From: Luteibacter sp. OK325
GTDB taxonomy: Bacteria > Pseudomonadota > Gammaproteobacteria > Xanthomonadales > Rhodanobacteraceae
Direction: 5' to 3'
NCBI RefSeq assembly: GCF_003050935.1
Contig: NZ_QAOX01000001.1
Location: forward strand, 496,001 to 560,000
Length of the DNA stretch: 64,000 nucleotides
The position numbers and the translations under genes are program-made. Below, piece by piece: positions 1 to 9,054 of the stretch. The stretch's first letter is position 1. The number at the start of each line of letters is the position of its first letter. The notes beneath the pieces are model-generated. The model was not told the DNA's origin. It ran no database searches and worked only from the letters and a program-made list of their open reading frames with translations.

Positions 1-104
1 ACCTCGCGCATATTCGTGATGAAGTGGCGCGCGATCGGGGGGAGTCGAAGGAAGCGCTGACCGAGGCTAGCGTGCGTACTACTGAGGCATTTTTTGGGCT
101 TTGA
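1..104 (+). CDS. C-terminal end of a TatD-like metal-dependent hydrolase (partial)
   Basis: An open frame enters from the left edge (codons in phase with base 3) and stops at TGA 102-104, giving about 33 residues that end in TTEAFFGL. The pattern of a helix, then ALTEAS, then T-x-x-x-FFGL resembles the C-terminal helix of TatD-family nucleases/hydrolases, where a similar tail closes the TIM barrel. The catalytic part lies outside the window, so the family call rests only on this tail. A short chance frame is possible; the region also precedes a repeat pair, which fits the end of a gene. Confidence 0.45.
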   Translation, partial: LAHIRDEVARDRGESKEALTEASVRTTEAFFGL

Positions 105-117
105 GGCCAGCACCTTT

Positions 118-183
118 CGCCGATGAATCGGCTCCCACACAGAGCGGAATTCTGCCTCTTGTAGGAGCCGATTCGTCGGCGAT
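118..183. repeat. Inverted pair of REP-like palindromes
   Basis: Two copies of the dispersed palindrome, in opposite orientation, with 14-bp cores at 119-132 (GCCGATGAATCGGC) and 167-180 (GCCGATTCGTCGGC). The second copy has a changed loop base but a perfect stem. Each core is flanked on its outer or inner side by the usual GGAG/CTCC element. They fill the gap between the TatD-like gene end and the antiporter end. Confidence 0.85.
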
Positions 184-231
184 GCTCTTGGCCGGCGACA
201 CTCATGACTGAGCGCCTATCCGGCAATGCTC

Positions 232-1890
232 TTACCCGGAATGCAAACTCGTCAACGAAGCCTCGGCAAGATCAATCTCCCGCATCAACGTACGCAACGT
301 ATCGTCATTGATCTCATGGCTGCGACGCAGGTTGTATAACTCGCGTCGTTCCGCACGCAACGCCGCCAGGCGCATGACGCGCTCCGTGCCCGCTTCGGCG
401 CGCGCCTTCTCGGGTACGTCGCCTTCATCGCCCGCCGCTTCGAGACGTTGCTGGTAGTCGGCCATCACACGTGAGGCAACACGTGAGGCCAGCGCAATGG
501 CGTTCACGTCGCCACTTTCGTCCACACGCTGCTGTTCATCGGCGATGCCGCGCAACGCCGCTTCGGCGGACAGTGCGCGCGCCTTGCGCTCCTCGCGCAC
601 GCGCGGGTCCTCGCCGGGAAACTTCAGCCCCTTCACGGCCAGTGGCAAACCGATCGTGCCGATGACCAACGTGCAGAGAATGACGCCGCTGGCCAGCAGG
701 ATCATCAGGTGTCGCACGGGGAAAGGAACGCCCTCGCTTTTCATTAACGGCAGGGAGAGCACACCCGCCATCGTGATCGCTCCGCGCACGCCGGCAAGGG
801 CCGTAGTCCAGACCATGCGCGTGCCTACCCTGGGACGCTTTTCGCCCCGATGCAGGGCGCGCATCAGCACGAATCTCAACGATACCCAGACCCAGATGAA
901 GCGAAGAATGACCAGGGCAAGCGTGATCGCGAACACATAGGCAAGCAGGTACCAGAGTTCGCCACCACCCGCTTGCGCGAGATCCCCTTTCGCGCCGCCG
1001 ATAATGCCCGGCAGCTGCAGGCCGAGCAGCAGGAAGATCAGGCCATTGAAGGTGAACTCGACCATGGACCAGACCGCACCGTTCTGCATGCGGGTGGCCA
1101 CGTAACCGCCTTTTAGCACGTCGGTGTAGTTCATCGTCATGCCCGCGGCAACGGCCGCGAGAATGCCCGAGACCCCGAAATGCTCGGCAAGCAGGTAAGC
1201 GGCGAACGGAAGCAGCAGGAGCAGGGCCACCTGGCTGGCCGGATCCACCTCGCCACTCCAGCGAACCAGGCGTCGCCGGACGATTCCGAACGTATAGCTC
1301 ACCAGCACCCCGGCAAGGACACCGCCCAGGGCCATCACCACGAAGTCCATCGATGCCCTGGCCAGGGAGAACGTGCCAGTGACTTCCGCAACCACGGCGA
1401 ACTGGAGCACGACCAGCCCCGATGCGTCGTTGAGGAGCGCCTCCCCTGACAGCACGTGCATCAACCTGGAGGGAATCGGCGTCTCGCCGGTGATCGAGGT
1501 GACCGCGACGGCATCGGTCGGCGAGAGCACGGCGGCCAGGGCGAACGCGACCGCCAGGGGCACTGTCGGGATCATCCAATGGACGAAATAGCCAACGCCC
1601 AGGATCGTGAAGAAGACCAGCCCTATGGCCAGCGCCAGGATGGGACCGCGCAGAAGGAACAGTTCGCGCTTCGGGATACGCCATCCGTCGGCGAAAAGCA
1701 GCGGCGGAATGAACAGGAGAAAAAAGAGTTCGTGATCGAATTCGACATCCATGCCGAACGGCCGGGCCAGGAGAGCGCCGAAAGCGATCTGCAAAATCGG
1801 CAAGGGCAGCCGAACGGGAAGAATGCGGACGATGGCGCCGGAGACGGCGACGACGAGAAGAAGAACGAGAATCGTGATGACTAGGGCCAT
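232..1890 (-). CDS. CPA1-family Na+/H+ antiporter
   Basis: A 552-residue inner-membrane protein with about twelve hydrophobic segments over residues 1-430, followed by a charged cytoplasmic tail of about 120 residues. The first segment begins directly at the start. Motifs typical of the CPA1 (NhaP/NHE) family are visible: LSPTDAVAV near residue 122 and the LNDASGLV ion-binding segment near residue 150, in which the Asn-Asp pair is expected to bind and exchange sodium and protons. It is expected to extrude sodium at the expense of the proton gradient. The ATG at 1890 lacks a strong ribosome-binding site but begins a natural first membrane segment. It is transcribed away from the receptor pair, so it is probably a single-gene unit. 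Confidence 0.88.
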   Translation of the reverse strand: MALVITILVLLLVVAVSGAIVRILPVRLPLPILQIAFGALLARPFGMDVEFDHELFFLLFIPPLLFADGWRIPKRELFLLRGPILALAIGLVFFTILGVGYFVHWMIPTVPLAVAFALAAVLSPTDAVAVTSITGETPIPSRLMHVLSGEALLNDASGLVVLQFAVVAEVTGTFSLARASMDFVVMALGGVLAGVLVSYTFGIVRRRLVRWSGEVDPASQVALLLLLPFAAYLLAEHFGVSGILAAVAAGMTMNYTDVLKGGYVATRMQNGAVWSMVEFTFNGLIFLLLGLQLPGIIGGAKGDLAQAGGGELWYLLAYVFAITLALVILRFIWVWVSLRFVLMRALHRGEKRPRVGTRMVWTTALAGVRGAITMAGVLSLPLMKSEGVPFPVRHLMILLASGVILCTLVIGTIGLPLAVKGLKFPGEDPRVREERKARALSAEAALRGIADEQQRVDESGDVNAIALASRVASRVMADYQQRLEAAGDEGDVPEKARAEAGTERVMRLAALRAERRELYNLRRSHEINDDTLRTLMREIDLAEASLTSLHSG

Positions 1891-1977
1891 CCGACGACGT
1901 TAAACGGCGGGCGCCGCGGGAGGCAAGACAACTGGCACTTGCTTCGTATCTTTTTGCGATTTAGACCGCAAATACCT

Positions 1978-2339
1978 GCTTAGGACTTATTCCTATTGTT
2001 ACGAACCGCCGTAGTACTTTACGTTGTTTTCACGCGCCGTTTCGGCGCTGTCGTCAGCTCGCCTCAGGGGACATGATGAGCGGGTGCGACTTTCGCCATG
2101 GATGACGTCTTGCACGATCTTTTTGGGGAGCAAAAGAAATGCCATACCACGCCATCGCGTGCACCCCTTTCGATTGACGACGTGACGCCGCCCGCCCGGT
2201 AAGAGGCGTTCGGCCGAACGAAATTTTTTAAGTTGGTTCTCTGCGCCGCCGGTCTTCCGGCGGAACGTCCGCGTGCCGCGCGGATGCGGACGAACTCATC
2301 CCGTTTATTCGTCACGCGTTTTTTCAGGAGGGACGTTAC
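1978..2339 (+). promoter_or_regulatory. Structured promoter/leader region of receptor copy 1
   Basis: This 449-bp gap (from 1891) holds no large gene. From 1978 it matches the leader of copy 2. Visible elements are GCTTAGGACTTATTCCTATT at 1978-1997 with a short AGGA/TCCT symmetry, a perfect 6/3/6 hairpin at 2034-2048 (GCGCCG, loop TTT, CGGCGC), a 34-codon ORF, and a perfect 7/4/7 hairpin at 2246-2263 (CCGCCGG, loop TCTT, CCGGCGG). The receptor start has a good ribosome-binding site (AGGAGG about 8 bases before ATG 2340). The promoter itself is inferred; no clear -35/-10 pair was identified. Confidence 0.6.
2098..2202 (+). CDS. Putative 34-residue leader protein, copy 1
   Basis: An ATG-started frame of 34 codons begins MDDVLHDLFGEQ and ends TPPAR, stopping 137 bp before the receptor. 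The same frame is present in copy 2 and the two peptides are identical. The only two base differences between copies fall at third codon positions of this frame (His CAT/CAC and Arg CGT/CGC). The ribosome-binding site is weak, and an alternative 12-codon frame starting at 2139 has a better one (GGGGAG) but differs at two residues between copies. It may be a regulatory leader peptide, a small protein, or a conserved RNA with a chance frame. Confidence 0.35.
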   Translation: MDDVLHDLFGEQKKCHTTPSRAPLSIDDVTPPAR

Positions 2340-5300
2340 ATGCAGTACGCAACCCGTTCAGTCGCGCCGCCGCGTCGCAAGCTCGCGCTTGCCGTGGCTT
2401 TCGCCGTATCCATCGGCGGTGCCGGCGCGGCCTTGGCGCAGAGCAACGCCACCGGTGCCATCTTCGGCTCCGCCACGCCTGGTGACGTTGTCCATATCGA
2501 GAGCTCGGACACCGGTCTGCGCCGCGATATCACTGTCGACACCGGCGGCCGTTACCGCGCCAACTCGCTGCCGATCGGCAGCTACACCGTTACCTTGATG
2601 CACAACGGCACGGCCGTCGATTCGCACAAGGGCGTGCAGACCCAGATCAGCCAGGGTACCGACGTCTCCTTCGCCGCGGCCGCCGCCGGCGCCGGCGACG
2701 CCACCAACCTCGGCAGTGTCCAGGTCACCGCCAACACCCTGCCCAGCATCGACGTCAGCTCAGTCGACTCGCGCACGGTGCTGACCGCCGACCAGTTGTC
2801 CAAGCTGCCCATCGCCCGCACCTCGATCAGCTCGATCGCCCTGCTCGCCCCGGGTACCACCCCCGCGGTCCGCGGCTACGGCAACGCGCTGTCCTTCGGT
2901 GGTTCCTCGGCTTCCGAGAACGGCTACTACATCAACGGCTTCCAGGCCACGAACCCGCTGACCGGCGTGAGCTCGCGCCAGCTGCCGTATGACGCGATCG
3001 ACCAGGAACAGGTGCTGATCGGCGGCTACGGCGCCGAGTACGGCCGTTCCACCGGCGGCGTGATCAACGTCGTCTCCAAGCGCGGTACCAACGAGTGGAA
3101 GGGCGACGTCCAGGTGTTCTGGTCGCCCGACAGCCTCAACCAGCAGCCGCGCGACATCGACCTGCGCGACGGCACCAAGTACCAGCGTGGCAACCCGTAC
3201 GTCCTGCGCAACCAGGAAAACCTGCAGTACTCCGGATCCATCGGCGGCGCGCTGATCAAGGACAAGTTGTTCATCTTCGCTGCGGCGGACTGGATCAGGA
3301 ACTCAGGCGACTACACCGGTCCCAACACGGCCAGCGACGACGAGCATGACGTCGCCAAGACCAAGCGCTGGTTGACCAAGATCGACTGGAACATCACCGA
3401 CAACAACATCCTCGAGTTCACCGGCATCGGCGACACCGAGACGAACGACCAGTCCATCAACGCCTACAACTACCAGACTGGCCGCGGCGATTATCTCGGC
3501 CACGTCTACACGAAGAACTACAACGGCACGCAGACCAATGCGACGCCGGGCGGCAACACGTATATCGGTCACTACACGGGTTACATCACCGATGACCTGA
3601 CCGTCAACGCGATGTACGGCCGTTCGCACTCCGACCATAGCCAGAACATCACCTCGGCGACCGGCCAGAACTGCCCGACCATCACTGATAACCGCACCGA
3701 ATTCAAGGCCAACCCGCAGACCGGTTGCACGGTCGGTGGTTCGACGTTCCTCCTGCCCGGCGCGGAAGACAGCAGCCATGGCTGGAGCGCCAACATCGAA
3801 TACCGCCTGGGTGATCATGACCTGCGCGGAGGTGTCGATAACTACGTCCTGCGTGCTACCTCGGGCGCACTTCCGACCGGCGGCACCGGCTGGACCTATG
3901 CCGACGTCGGCACAGGCGCTTCCATCAAGAGCCGCCTGACCAACCTCGGCCTCGATCCGGCGCTCTACAACCCGGCTGACTTCGCCAACGGCTACTACGC
4001 CGAATCCACGGCGCTGAGCACCGGCACATCCGCCCGTACCAACCAGCGTTCGCAGTTCATCGAAGACAACTGGCAGATCACGGATCGCTGGCATGGCTAC
4101 CTCGGCCTGCGTAACGAGCAGTTCACCAACTTCAACGGCTCTGGCGAGGCGTATGCGAGCGCGCGTCACCAGCTCGATCCGCGCCTGGGCGCGTCGTGGG
4201 ATGTTCACGGTGACAGCTCGCTGAAGATCTACGCCAATGCCGGTCGTTACCACCTCGGTCTGCCGACCTCGGTCGCTATCCGCGGCGCCGGCCCGTCGAC
4301 CTTCCCGTCGCAGTACTACGGTTTCACCGGTATCGATCCGACCACCGGCGTGCCGACCGGCCTCGTTTCGGGCCCGTACTCCGCTAACTACAACAAGAAT
4401 GGCGCCAACGGCATTCCGCCGGACGCGAAGACCGTTTCCGCGCAGGGCCTGCACTCGTACTACCAGGATGAGTACATCTTCGGTTTCGATCAGCAGCTCG
4501 ACAACAACTGGGTGGTCGGCGCCAAGGCCATGTACCGTCGCCTGCGCAGCCTGATCGACGATACCTGCGACTCCGCACCGCTGCAGGCATGGGGTGACCG
4601 TAACGGCCTCGGCGACGAAGTCGAAGCCGGTATCGGTCGAAGCACCGGTTGCTGGCTGTACAACCCGGGTCGCGCGAACACGTTCACCGTGTCGCCGGCT
4701 GAGGGCCAGTACCTGAGCGTGCCGCTCACCGCCGACGACATCGGCGAGCCGCGGGCCAAGCGTGCTTACTACATGCTTGACCTGTACGCCGAACATCAGT
4801 TCAGCGACCACTGGTACGCGAAGATCGACTACACCTACTCGCGTAGCTACGGCAACTCCGAAGGCCAGCTCGATTCCAACATCGTCCAGGCCGACGTGTC
4901 GACCACCGAGACCTGGGATTTCCCGGCGATCATGGAGAACACCAACGGCAACCTGCCGAACGACCAGAAGCATCAGCTGCGCATCTACGGCACCTACGCG
5001 CCGACGGATGAGTGGGCGTTCTCGACGGTCACCCGTATCGCTTCGGGCTACCCGGTCAGCTGCATCGGCACCCGTCCGGAAGCCTATGGTGGCGACCCGT
5101 ACGAGTACGGCAACAGCTACTTCTACTGCAATGGCCAGCCCGCCCCGCGCGGCACCTTCGGCCGCACGCCGTGGACGTACAACGTGGACGTGAGCGCCGC
5201 CTGGAAGCCGGCCTTTGCGGACCACAAGCTGACGCTGTCGGCCGACGTGTTCAACATCCTTGGCAAGCAGCGCGTGACCCAGTACTACGAAGTCGGCGAG

Positions 5301-5399
5301 ACCGCAGCCGGCGATCCGAACCCGCAGTACAAGCGCGCCCGTTCGTTCTCCGATCCGCGCACCGTACGGCTGGGAGCCCGCTACGACTTCACGCTGTAA
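2340..5399 (+). CDS. Oar-like TonB-dependent outer-membrane receptor, copy 1
   Basis: A 1019-residue outer-membrane receptor. Residues 1-34 form a signal peptide cleaved after ALAQ. Residues about 36-95 form a carboxypeptidase-regulatory-like beta domain (ATGAIFG, GGRYRANSLPIGSYTV). A plug domain follows at about 110-235 (NGFQATNPL, GGYGAEYGRSTGGVINVVSKRGTNEW), and the rest is a 22-strand-type barrel ending in GARYDFTL. Such receptors import a bound substrate using TonB energy; the substrate cannot be read from sequence. Start and ribosome-binding site (AGGAGG) are unambiguous. It is one of two tandem copies, roughly nine residues in ten being identical by eye. No tonB/exb genes are nearby. 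Confidence 0.92.
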   Translation: MQYATRSVAPPRRKLALAVAFAVSIGGAGAALAQSNATGAIFGSATPGDVVHIESSDTGLRRDITVDTGGRYRANSLPIGSYTVTLMHNGTAVDSHKGVQTQISQGTDVSFAAAAAGAGDATNLGSVQVTANTLPSIDVSSVDSRTVLTADQLSKLPIARTSISSIALLAPGTTPAVRGYGNALSFGGSSASENGYYINGFQATNPLTGVSSRQLPYDAIDQEQVLIGGYGAEYGRSTGGVINVVSKRGTNEWKGDVQVFWSPDSLNQQPRDIDLRDGTKYQRGNPYVLRNQENLQYSGSIGGALIKDKLFIFAAADWIRNSGDYTGPNTASDDEHDVAKTKRWLTKIDWNITDNNILEFTGIGDTETNDQSINAYNYQTGRGDYLGHVYTKNYNGTQTNATPGGNTYIGHYTGYITDDLTVNAMYGRSHSDHSQNITSATGQNCPTITDNRTEFKANPQTGCTVGGSTFLLPGAEDSSHGWSANIEYRLGDHDLRGGVDNYVLRATSGALPTGGTGWTYADVGTGASIKSRLTNLGLDPALYNPADFANGYYAESTALSTGTSARTNQRSQFIEDNWQITDRWHGYLGLRNEQFTNFNGSGEAYASARHQLDPRLGASWDVHGDSSLKIYANAGRYHLGLPTSVAIRGAGPSTFPSQYYGFTGIDPTTGVPTGLVSGPYSANYNKNGANGIPPDAKTVSAQGLHSYYQDEYIFGFDQQLDNNWVVGAKAMYRRLRSLIDDTCDSAPLQAWGDRNGLGDEVEAGIGRSTGCWLYNPGRANTFTVSPAEGQYLSVPLTADDIGEPRAKRAYYMLDLYAEHQFSDHWYAKIDYTYSRSYGNSEGQLDSNIVQADVSTTETWDFPAIMENTNGNLPNDQKHQLRIYGTYAPTDEWAFSTVTRIASGYPVSCIGTRPEAYGGDPYEYGNSYFYCNGQPAPRGTFGRTPWTYNVDVSAAWKPAFADHKLTLSADVFNILGKQRVTQYYEVGETAAGDPNPQYKRARSFSDPRTVRLGARYDFTL

Positions 5400-5455
5400 C
5401 GAAAACGCTTAGCTATATCGCATAACAACAACAGCAAAGCATTTCCCCGGATATT

Positions 5456-5485
5456 GGCCGCTCTAGATAGAGCGGCCTTTTTTTT
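5456..5485 (+). terminator. Intrinsic terminator of receptor copy 1
   Basis: A strong stem GGCCGCTCTA/TAGAGCGGCC with a very short loop is followed by eight T residues, 57 bp after the receptor stop. The same terminator follows copy 2. Confidence 0.92.
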
Positions 5486-5503
5486 GTGTCATCGCAAGAA
5501 TCC

Positions 5504-5526
5504 ATCGCCGATGAATCGGCTCCTAC
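5504..5526. repeat. Single REP-like palindrome
   Basis: The core GCCGATGAATCGGC lies at 5507-5520, followed by the CTCCTAC flank. It sits between the terminator of receptor copy 1 and the leader of copy 2, and is absent from the equivalent place inside the duplicated units. Confidence 0.85.
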
Positions 5527-5580
5527 GAACCGGGGCACCCTGGATGGATTCTCTCGTAATTACTTGCCGCGCAAATAATT

Positions 5581-5939
5581 GCTTAGGACTTATTCCTATT
5601 GTTCCTAGGAACGCGGGTGCTTTACGTTGTTTTCACGCGCCGTTTCGGCGCTGTCGTCAACTCGCCTCAGGGGATATGAAGCGGGTGCGACTTTCGCCAT
5701 GGATGACGTCTTGCACGATCTTTTTGGGGAGCAAAAGAAATGCCACACCACGCCATCGCGCGCACCCCTTTCGATTGACGACGTGACGCCGCCCGCCCGG
5801 TAAGAGGCGCACGGCCGAACGACAGTTTCCACTTGGTTCTCCGCCCGCCGGTCTTTCCGGCGGAACGTCCGCGTGCCGCGCGGATGCGGACGAACTCATC
5901 CCGTTTATTCGTCACGCGTTTTTTCAGGAGGGACGTTAC
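5581..5939 (+). promoter_or_regulatory. Structured promoter/leader region of receptor copy 2
   Basis: This matches the copy 1 leader: the GCTTAGGACTTATTCCTATT block (5581-5600), the GCGCCG/CGGCGC hairpin, the 34-codon ORF, and the CCGCCGG/CCGGCGG hairpin (5845-5863), whose loop is one T longer than in copy 1 while the stem is unchanged. DNA between these elements is more diverged. The last 80 bases before ATG 5940 are identical to copy 1. Confidence 0.6.
5699..5803 (+). CDS. Putative 34-residue leader protein, copy 2
   Basis: This encodes the same peptide as the 34-codon frame in copy 1 (MDDVLHDLFGEQ at the start), identical at every residue, with two synonymous third-position differences. 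It lies 136 bp ahead of receptor copy 2. Its product and role are unknown, and the start lacks a strong ribosome-binding site. Confidence 0.35.
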   Translation: MDDVLHDLFGEQKKCHTTPSRAPLSIDDVTPPAR

Positions 5940-8900
5940 ATGCAGTACGCAACCCGTTCAGTCGCGCCGCCGCGTCGCAAGCTCGCGCTTGCCGTGGCTT
6001 TCGCCGTATCCATCGGCGGTGCCGGCGCGGCCTTGGCGCAGAGCAACGCCACCGGCGCCATCTTCGGCTCCGCCTCGCCCGGCGACGTTATCCATATCGA
6101 GAACACGGACAACGGCCTTCGCCGCGACATCACCGTCGATTCCGGTGGCCGTTACCGCGCCAACTCGCTGCCGATCGGCACCTACACCGTTACCTTGATG
6201 CACAACGGCACAGCCGTCGATTCGCATAAGGGCGTGCAGACCCAGATCAGCCAGGGTACCGATGTCTCCTTCGCCGCGGCCGCCGCCGCGGCCGGTGACG
6301 CCACCAACCTCGGTAGCGTCCAGGTCACCGCCAACACCCTGCCCAGCATCGACGTCAGCTCGGTCGACTCGCGCACTGTGCTCACCGCCGACCAGCTGTC
6401 CAAGCTGCCCATCGCCCGCACATCGATCAGCTCGATCGCCCTGCTCGCCCCGGGCACCACACCCGCGGTCCGCGGCTACGGTAACGCGCTGTCCTTCGGT
6501 GGTTCGTCCGCCTCCGAGAACGCGTACTACATCAACGGCTTCCAGGCCACGAACCCGCTGACCGGCGTGAGCTCACGCCAGCTGCCGTACGACGCGATCG
6601 ACCAGGAACAGGTGCTGGTCGGCGGCTACGGCGCCGAGTACGGCCGTTCCACCGGCGGCGTGATCAACGTCGTCTCCAAGCGCGGTACCAACGAGTGGAA
6701 GGGCGACGTCCAGATGTTCTGGTCGCCGGAAGGCCTGAACCAGCAGCCGCGTGACATCGACCTGCGCGACGGCACCAAGTACCAGAGAGGCAATACGTAC
6801 GCCCTGCGCAACAACGAAAACCTGCAGTACTCCGGCTCCATCGGCGGCGCCCTGATCAAGGACAAGTTGTTCATCTTCGCCGCGGCGGACTGGATCAAGA
6901 ATACTGGCGACTACACCGGTCCCAACACCACCAGCGACGACGAACACGACGTCGCCAAGACCAAGCGCTGGTTGACCAAGATCGACTGGAACATCACCGA
7001 CAACAACATCCTCGAGTTCACCGGCATCGGCGACACCGAGACCGAAGACCAATCCATCAGCGCATACAGCTACGATACCGGTCGCGGCGACTACCTCGGC
7101 CACGTCTACACGAAGAACTACAACGGCACGCAGACCAACGCCACACCCGGCGGCAACACGTATATCGGTCACTACACCGGCTACATCACCGATGACCTGA
7201 CCGTCAACGCGATGTACGGCCGTTCGCACTCCGACCATAGCCAGGACATCACCTCGGCCACTGGCCAGGCATGCCCGACCATCCTTGATCACCGCGCGGC
7301 ATTCGCTAACAGCCCGCAGACCGGTTGCACCGTCGGTGGCTCGACCTTCCTCCTGCCCGGCGCGGAAGACAGCAGCCATGGCTGGAGCGCCAATATCGAG
7401 TACCGCCTTGGCGATCACGACCTGCGTGGAGGCGTGGATAACTACGTCCTGCGCGCCACGTCGGGCGCTCTTCCGACTGGCGGTACGGGTTACACCTACA
7501 ACGACCTTGGCACCGGCGCGGCAATCAAGAGCCGCCTGTCGGCACTCGGTCTCGACCCCGGCGTGTACAACGCGGCTAACTTCGCCAACGGCTATTACGT
7601 CGAACAGACGGCACTCAGCACGGGTACGTCGGCGCGCACCAACCAGCGTTCGCAGTTCATCGAAGACAACTGGCAGATCACGGATCGCTGGCATGGTTAC
7701 CTCGGCCTGCGCAACGAGCAGTTCACCAACTACAACGGCTCTGGCGAGGCGTATGCCAGTGCACGTCACCAGCTCGATCCGCGCCTGGGTGCGTCCTGGG
7801 ACGTCTACGGTGACAGCTCGCTGAAGATCTACGCCAACGCCGGCCGTTACCATCTCGGCCTGCCGACCTCGGTGGCCATCCGCGGTGCCGGTCCGTCCAC
7901 CTATCCGTCGCAGTTGTTCGGCTTCACCGGTATCGACCCGACCACCGGCGTGCCGACCGGCCTGGTCGCGGGCCCGTACTCGGGCAATTTCAACAAAAAC
8001 GGCGCTAATGGCGTACCGCCGGATGCGAAGACCGTTTCCGCGCAGGGCCTGCACTCGTACTACCAGGACGAGTACATCTTCGGTGCCGACAAGCAGCTGG
8101 ACGACAACTGGGTGGTCGGCGCCAAGGCCATGTACCGTCGCCTGCGCAGCCTGATCGACGATACCTGCGACTCTTCGCCCATCCAGAACTGGGGCGATCA
8201 GAACGGCCTGAGCGACGAGGTCGCGGCCGGTATCGCCCGAAGCACGGGCTGCTGGTTGTACAACCCGGGCCGTGCGAACACGTTCACCGTGTCCCCCGCT
8301 CCCGGCGAGTACCTGAGCGTTCCGCTCACCGCTGCCGATATCGGCGAGCCGCGTGCGAAGCGCGCCTACTACATGCTCGACCTGTACGCCGAACACCAGT
8401 TCAGCGACCACTGGTACGCGAAGATCGACTACACCTACTCGCGTAGCTACGGCAACTCCGAAGGCCAGCTCGATTCCAACATCGTCCAGGCCGACGTGTC
8501 GACCACCGAGAGCTGGGATTTCCCGGCCATCATGGAGAACACCAACGGCGACCTGCCGAGCGACCAGAAGCACCAGCTGCGCATCTACGGCACGTATGCG
8601 CCGAACGATGAGTGGGCGTTCTCGACGGTCACCCGTATCGCTTCGGGTTACCCGGTCAGCTGCATCGGCACCCGCCCGGACTCCGTCGGCGGTGACCCGA
8701 ACCAGTACGGCGCTGCTTACTTCTACTGCAATGGCGAGCCTGCCCAGCGCGGCACCTTCGGCCGCACGCCGTGGACGTACAACGTGGACCTGAGCGTCGC
8801 CTGGAAGCCGGCCTTCGCCGACCACAAGCTCACGCTCTCGGCCGACGCATTCAACGCCCTCGGCAAGCAGCGTGTTACGCAGTACTACGAGTACGGCGAG

Positions 8901-8999
8901 ACCGACAGTGGCACCCCGGACCCGCAGTACAAGCGTGCTCGTTCGTTCTCCGATCCGCGCACCATTCGCCTGGGAGCCCGCTACGACTTCACGCTGTAA
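5940..8999 (+). CDS. Oar-like TonB-dependent outer-membrane receptor, copy 2
   Basis: A 1019-residue paralogue of the upstream receptor with the same architecture: signal peptide 1-34 (identical), regulatory-like beta domain about 36-95, plug about 110-235, and a barrel ending GARYDFTL. Differences from copy 1 cluster in barrel stretches that are probably loops, for example around residues 445-460, 515-545, 655-690, 740-775 and 915-930, whereas plug segments are nearly unchanged. This pattern suggests divergence in ligand-facing or phage-exposed loops after duplication. The start and AGGAGG site are the same as copy 1. No partner gene follows before the terminator. Confidence 0.92.
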   Translation: MQYATRSVAPPRRKLALAVAFAVSIGGAGAALAQSNATGAIFGSASPGDVIHIENTDNGLRRDITVDSGGRYRANSLPIGTYTVTLMHNGTAVDSHKGVQTQISQGTDVSFAAAAAAAGDATNLGSVQVTANTLPSIDVSSVDSRTVLTADQLSKLPIARTSISSIALLAPGTTPAVRGYGNALSFGGSSASENAYYINGFQATNPLTGVSSRQLPYDAIDQEQVLVGGYGAEYGRSTGGVINVVSKRGTNEWKGDVQMFWSPEGLNQQPRDIDLRDGTKYQRGNTYALRNNENLQYSGSIGGALIKDKLFIFAAADWIKNTGDYTGPNTTSDDEHDVAKTKRWLTKIDWNITDNNILEFTGIGDTETEDQSISAYSYDTGRGDYLGHVYTKNYNGTQTNATPGGNTYIGHYTGYITDDLTVNAMYGRSHSDHSQDITSATGQACPTILDHRAAFANSPQTGCTVGGSTFLLPGAEDSSHGWSANIEYRLGDHDLRGGVDNYVLRATSGALPTGGTGYTYNDLGTGAAIKSRLSALGLDPGVYNAANFANGYYVEQTALSTGTSARTNQRSQFIEDNWQITDRWHGYLGLRNEQFTNYNGSGEAYASARHQLDPRLGASWDVYGDSSLKIYANAGRYHLGLPTSVAIRGAGPSTYPSQLFGFTGIDPTTGVPTGLVAGPYSGNFNKNGANGVPPDAKTVSAQGLHSYYQDEYIFGADKQLDDNWVVGAKAMYRRLRSLIDDTCDSSPIQNWGDQNGLSDEVAAGIARSTGCWLYNPGRANTFTVSPAPGEYLSVPLTAADIGEPRAKRAYYMLDLYAEHQFSDHWYAKIDYTYSRSYGNSEGQLDSNIVQADVSTTESWDFPAIMENTNGDLPSDQKHQLRIYGTYAPNDEWAFSTVTRIASGYPVSCIGTRPDSVGGDPNQYGAAYFYCNGEPAQRGTFGRTPWTYNVDLSVAWKPAFADHKLTLSADAFNALGKQRVTQYYEYGETDSGTPDPQYKRARSFSDPRTIRLGARYDFTL

Positions 9000-9054
9000 C
9001 GAAAACGCTTAGCTATATCGCATAACAACAACAGCAAGCATTTCCCCGGATATT

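Noticed and set aside
1978-2010. Fur box upstream of the receptors
   Set aside because: The AGGACTTATTCCT block has partial symmetry but does not match the Fur consensus, so iron control is not claimed.
3303-8825. Long minus-strand open frames opposite both receptors (640 and 750 codons)
   Set aside because: They mirror real coding strands in high-GC DNA, have no ribosome-binding sites or family motifs, and the plus-strand products are clearly receptors.
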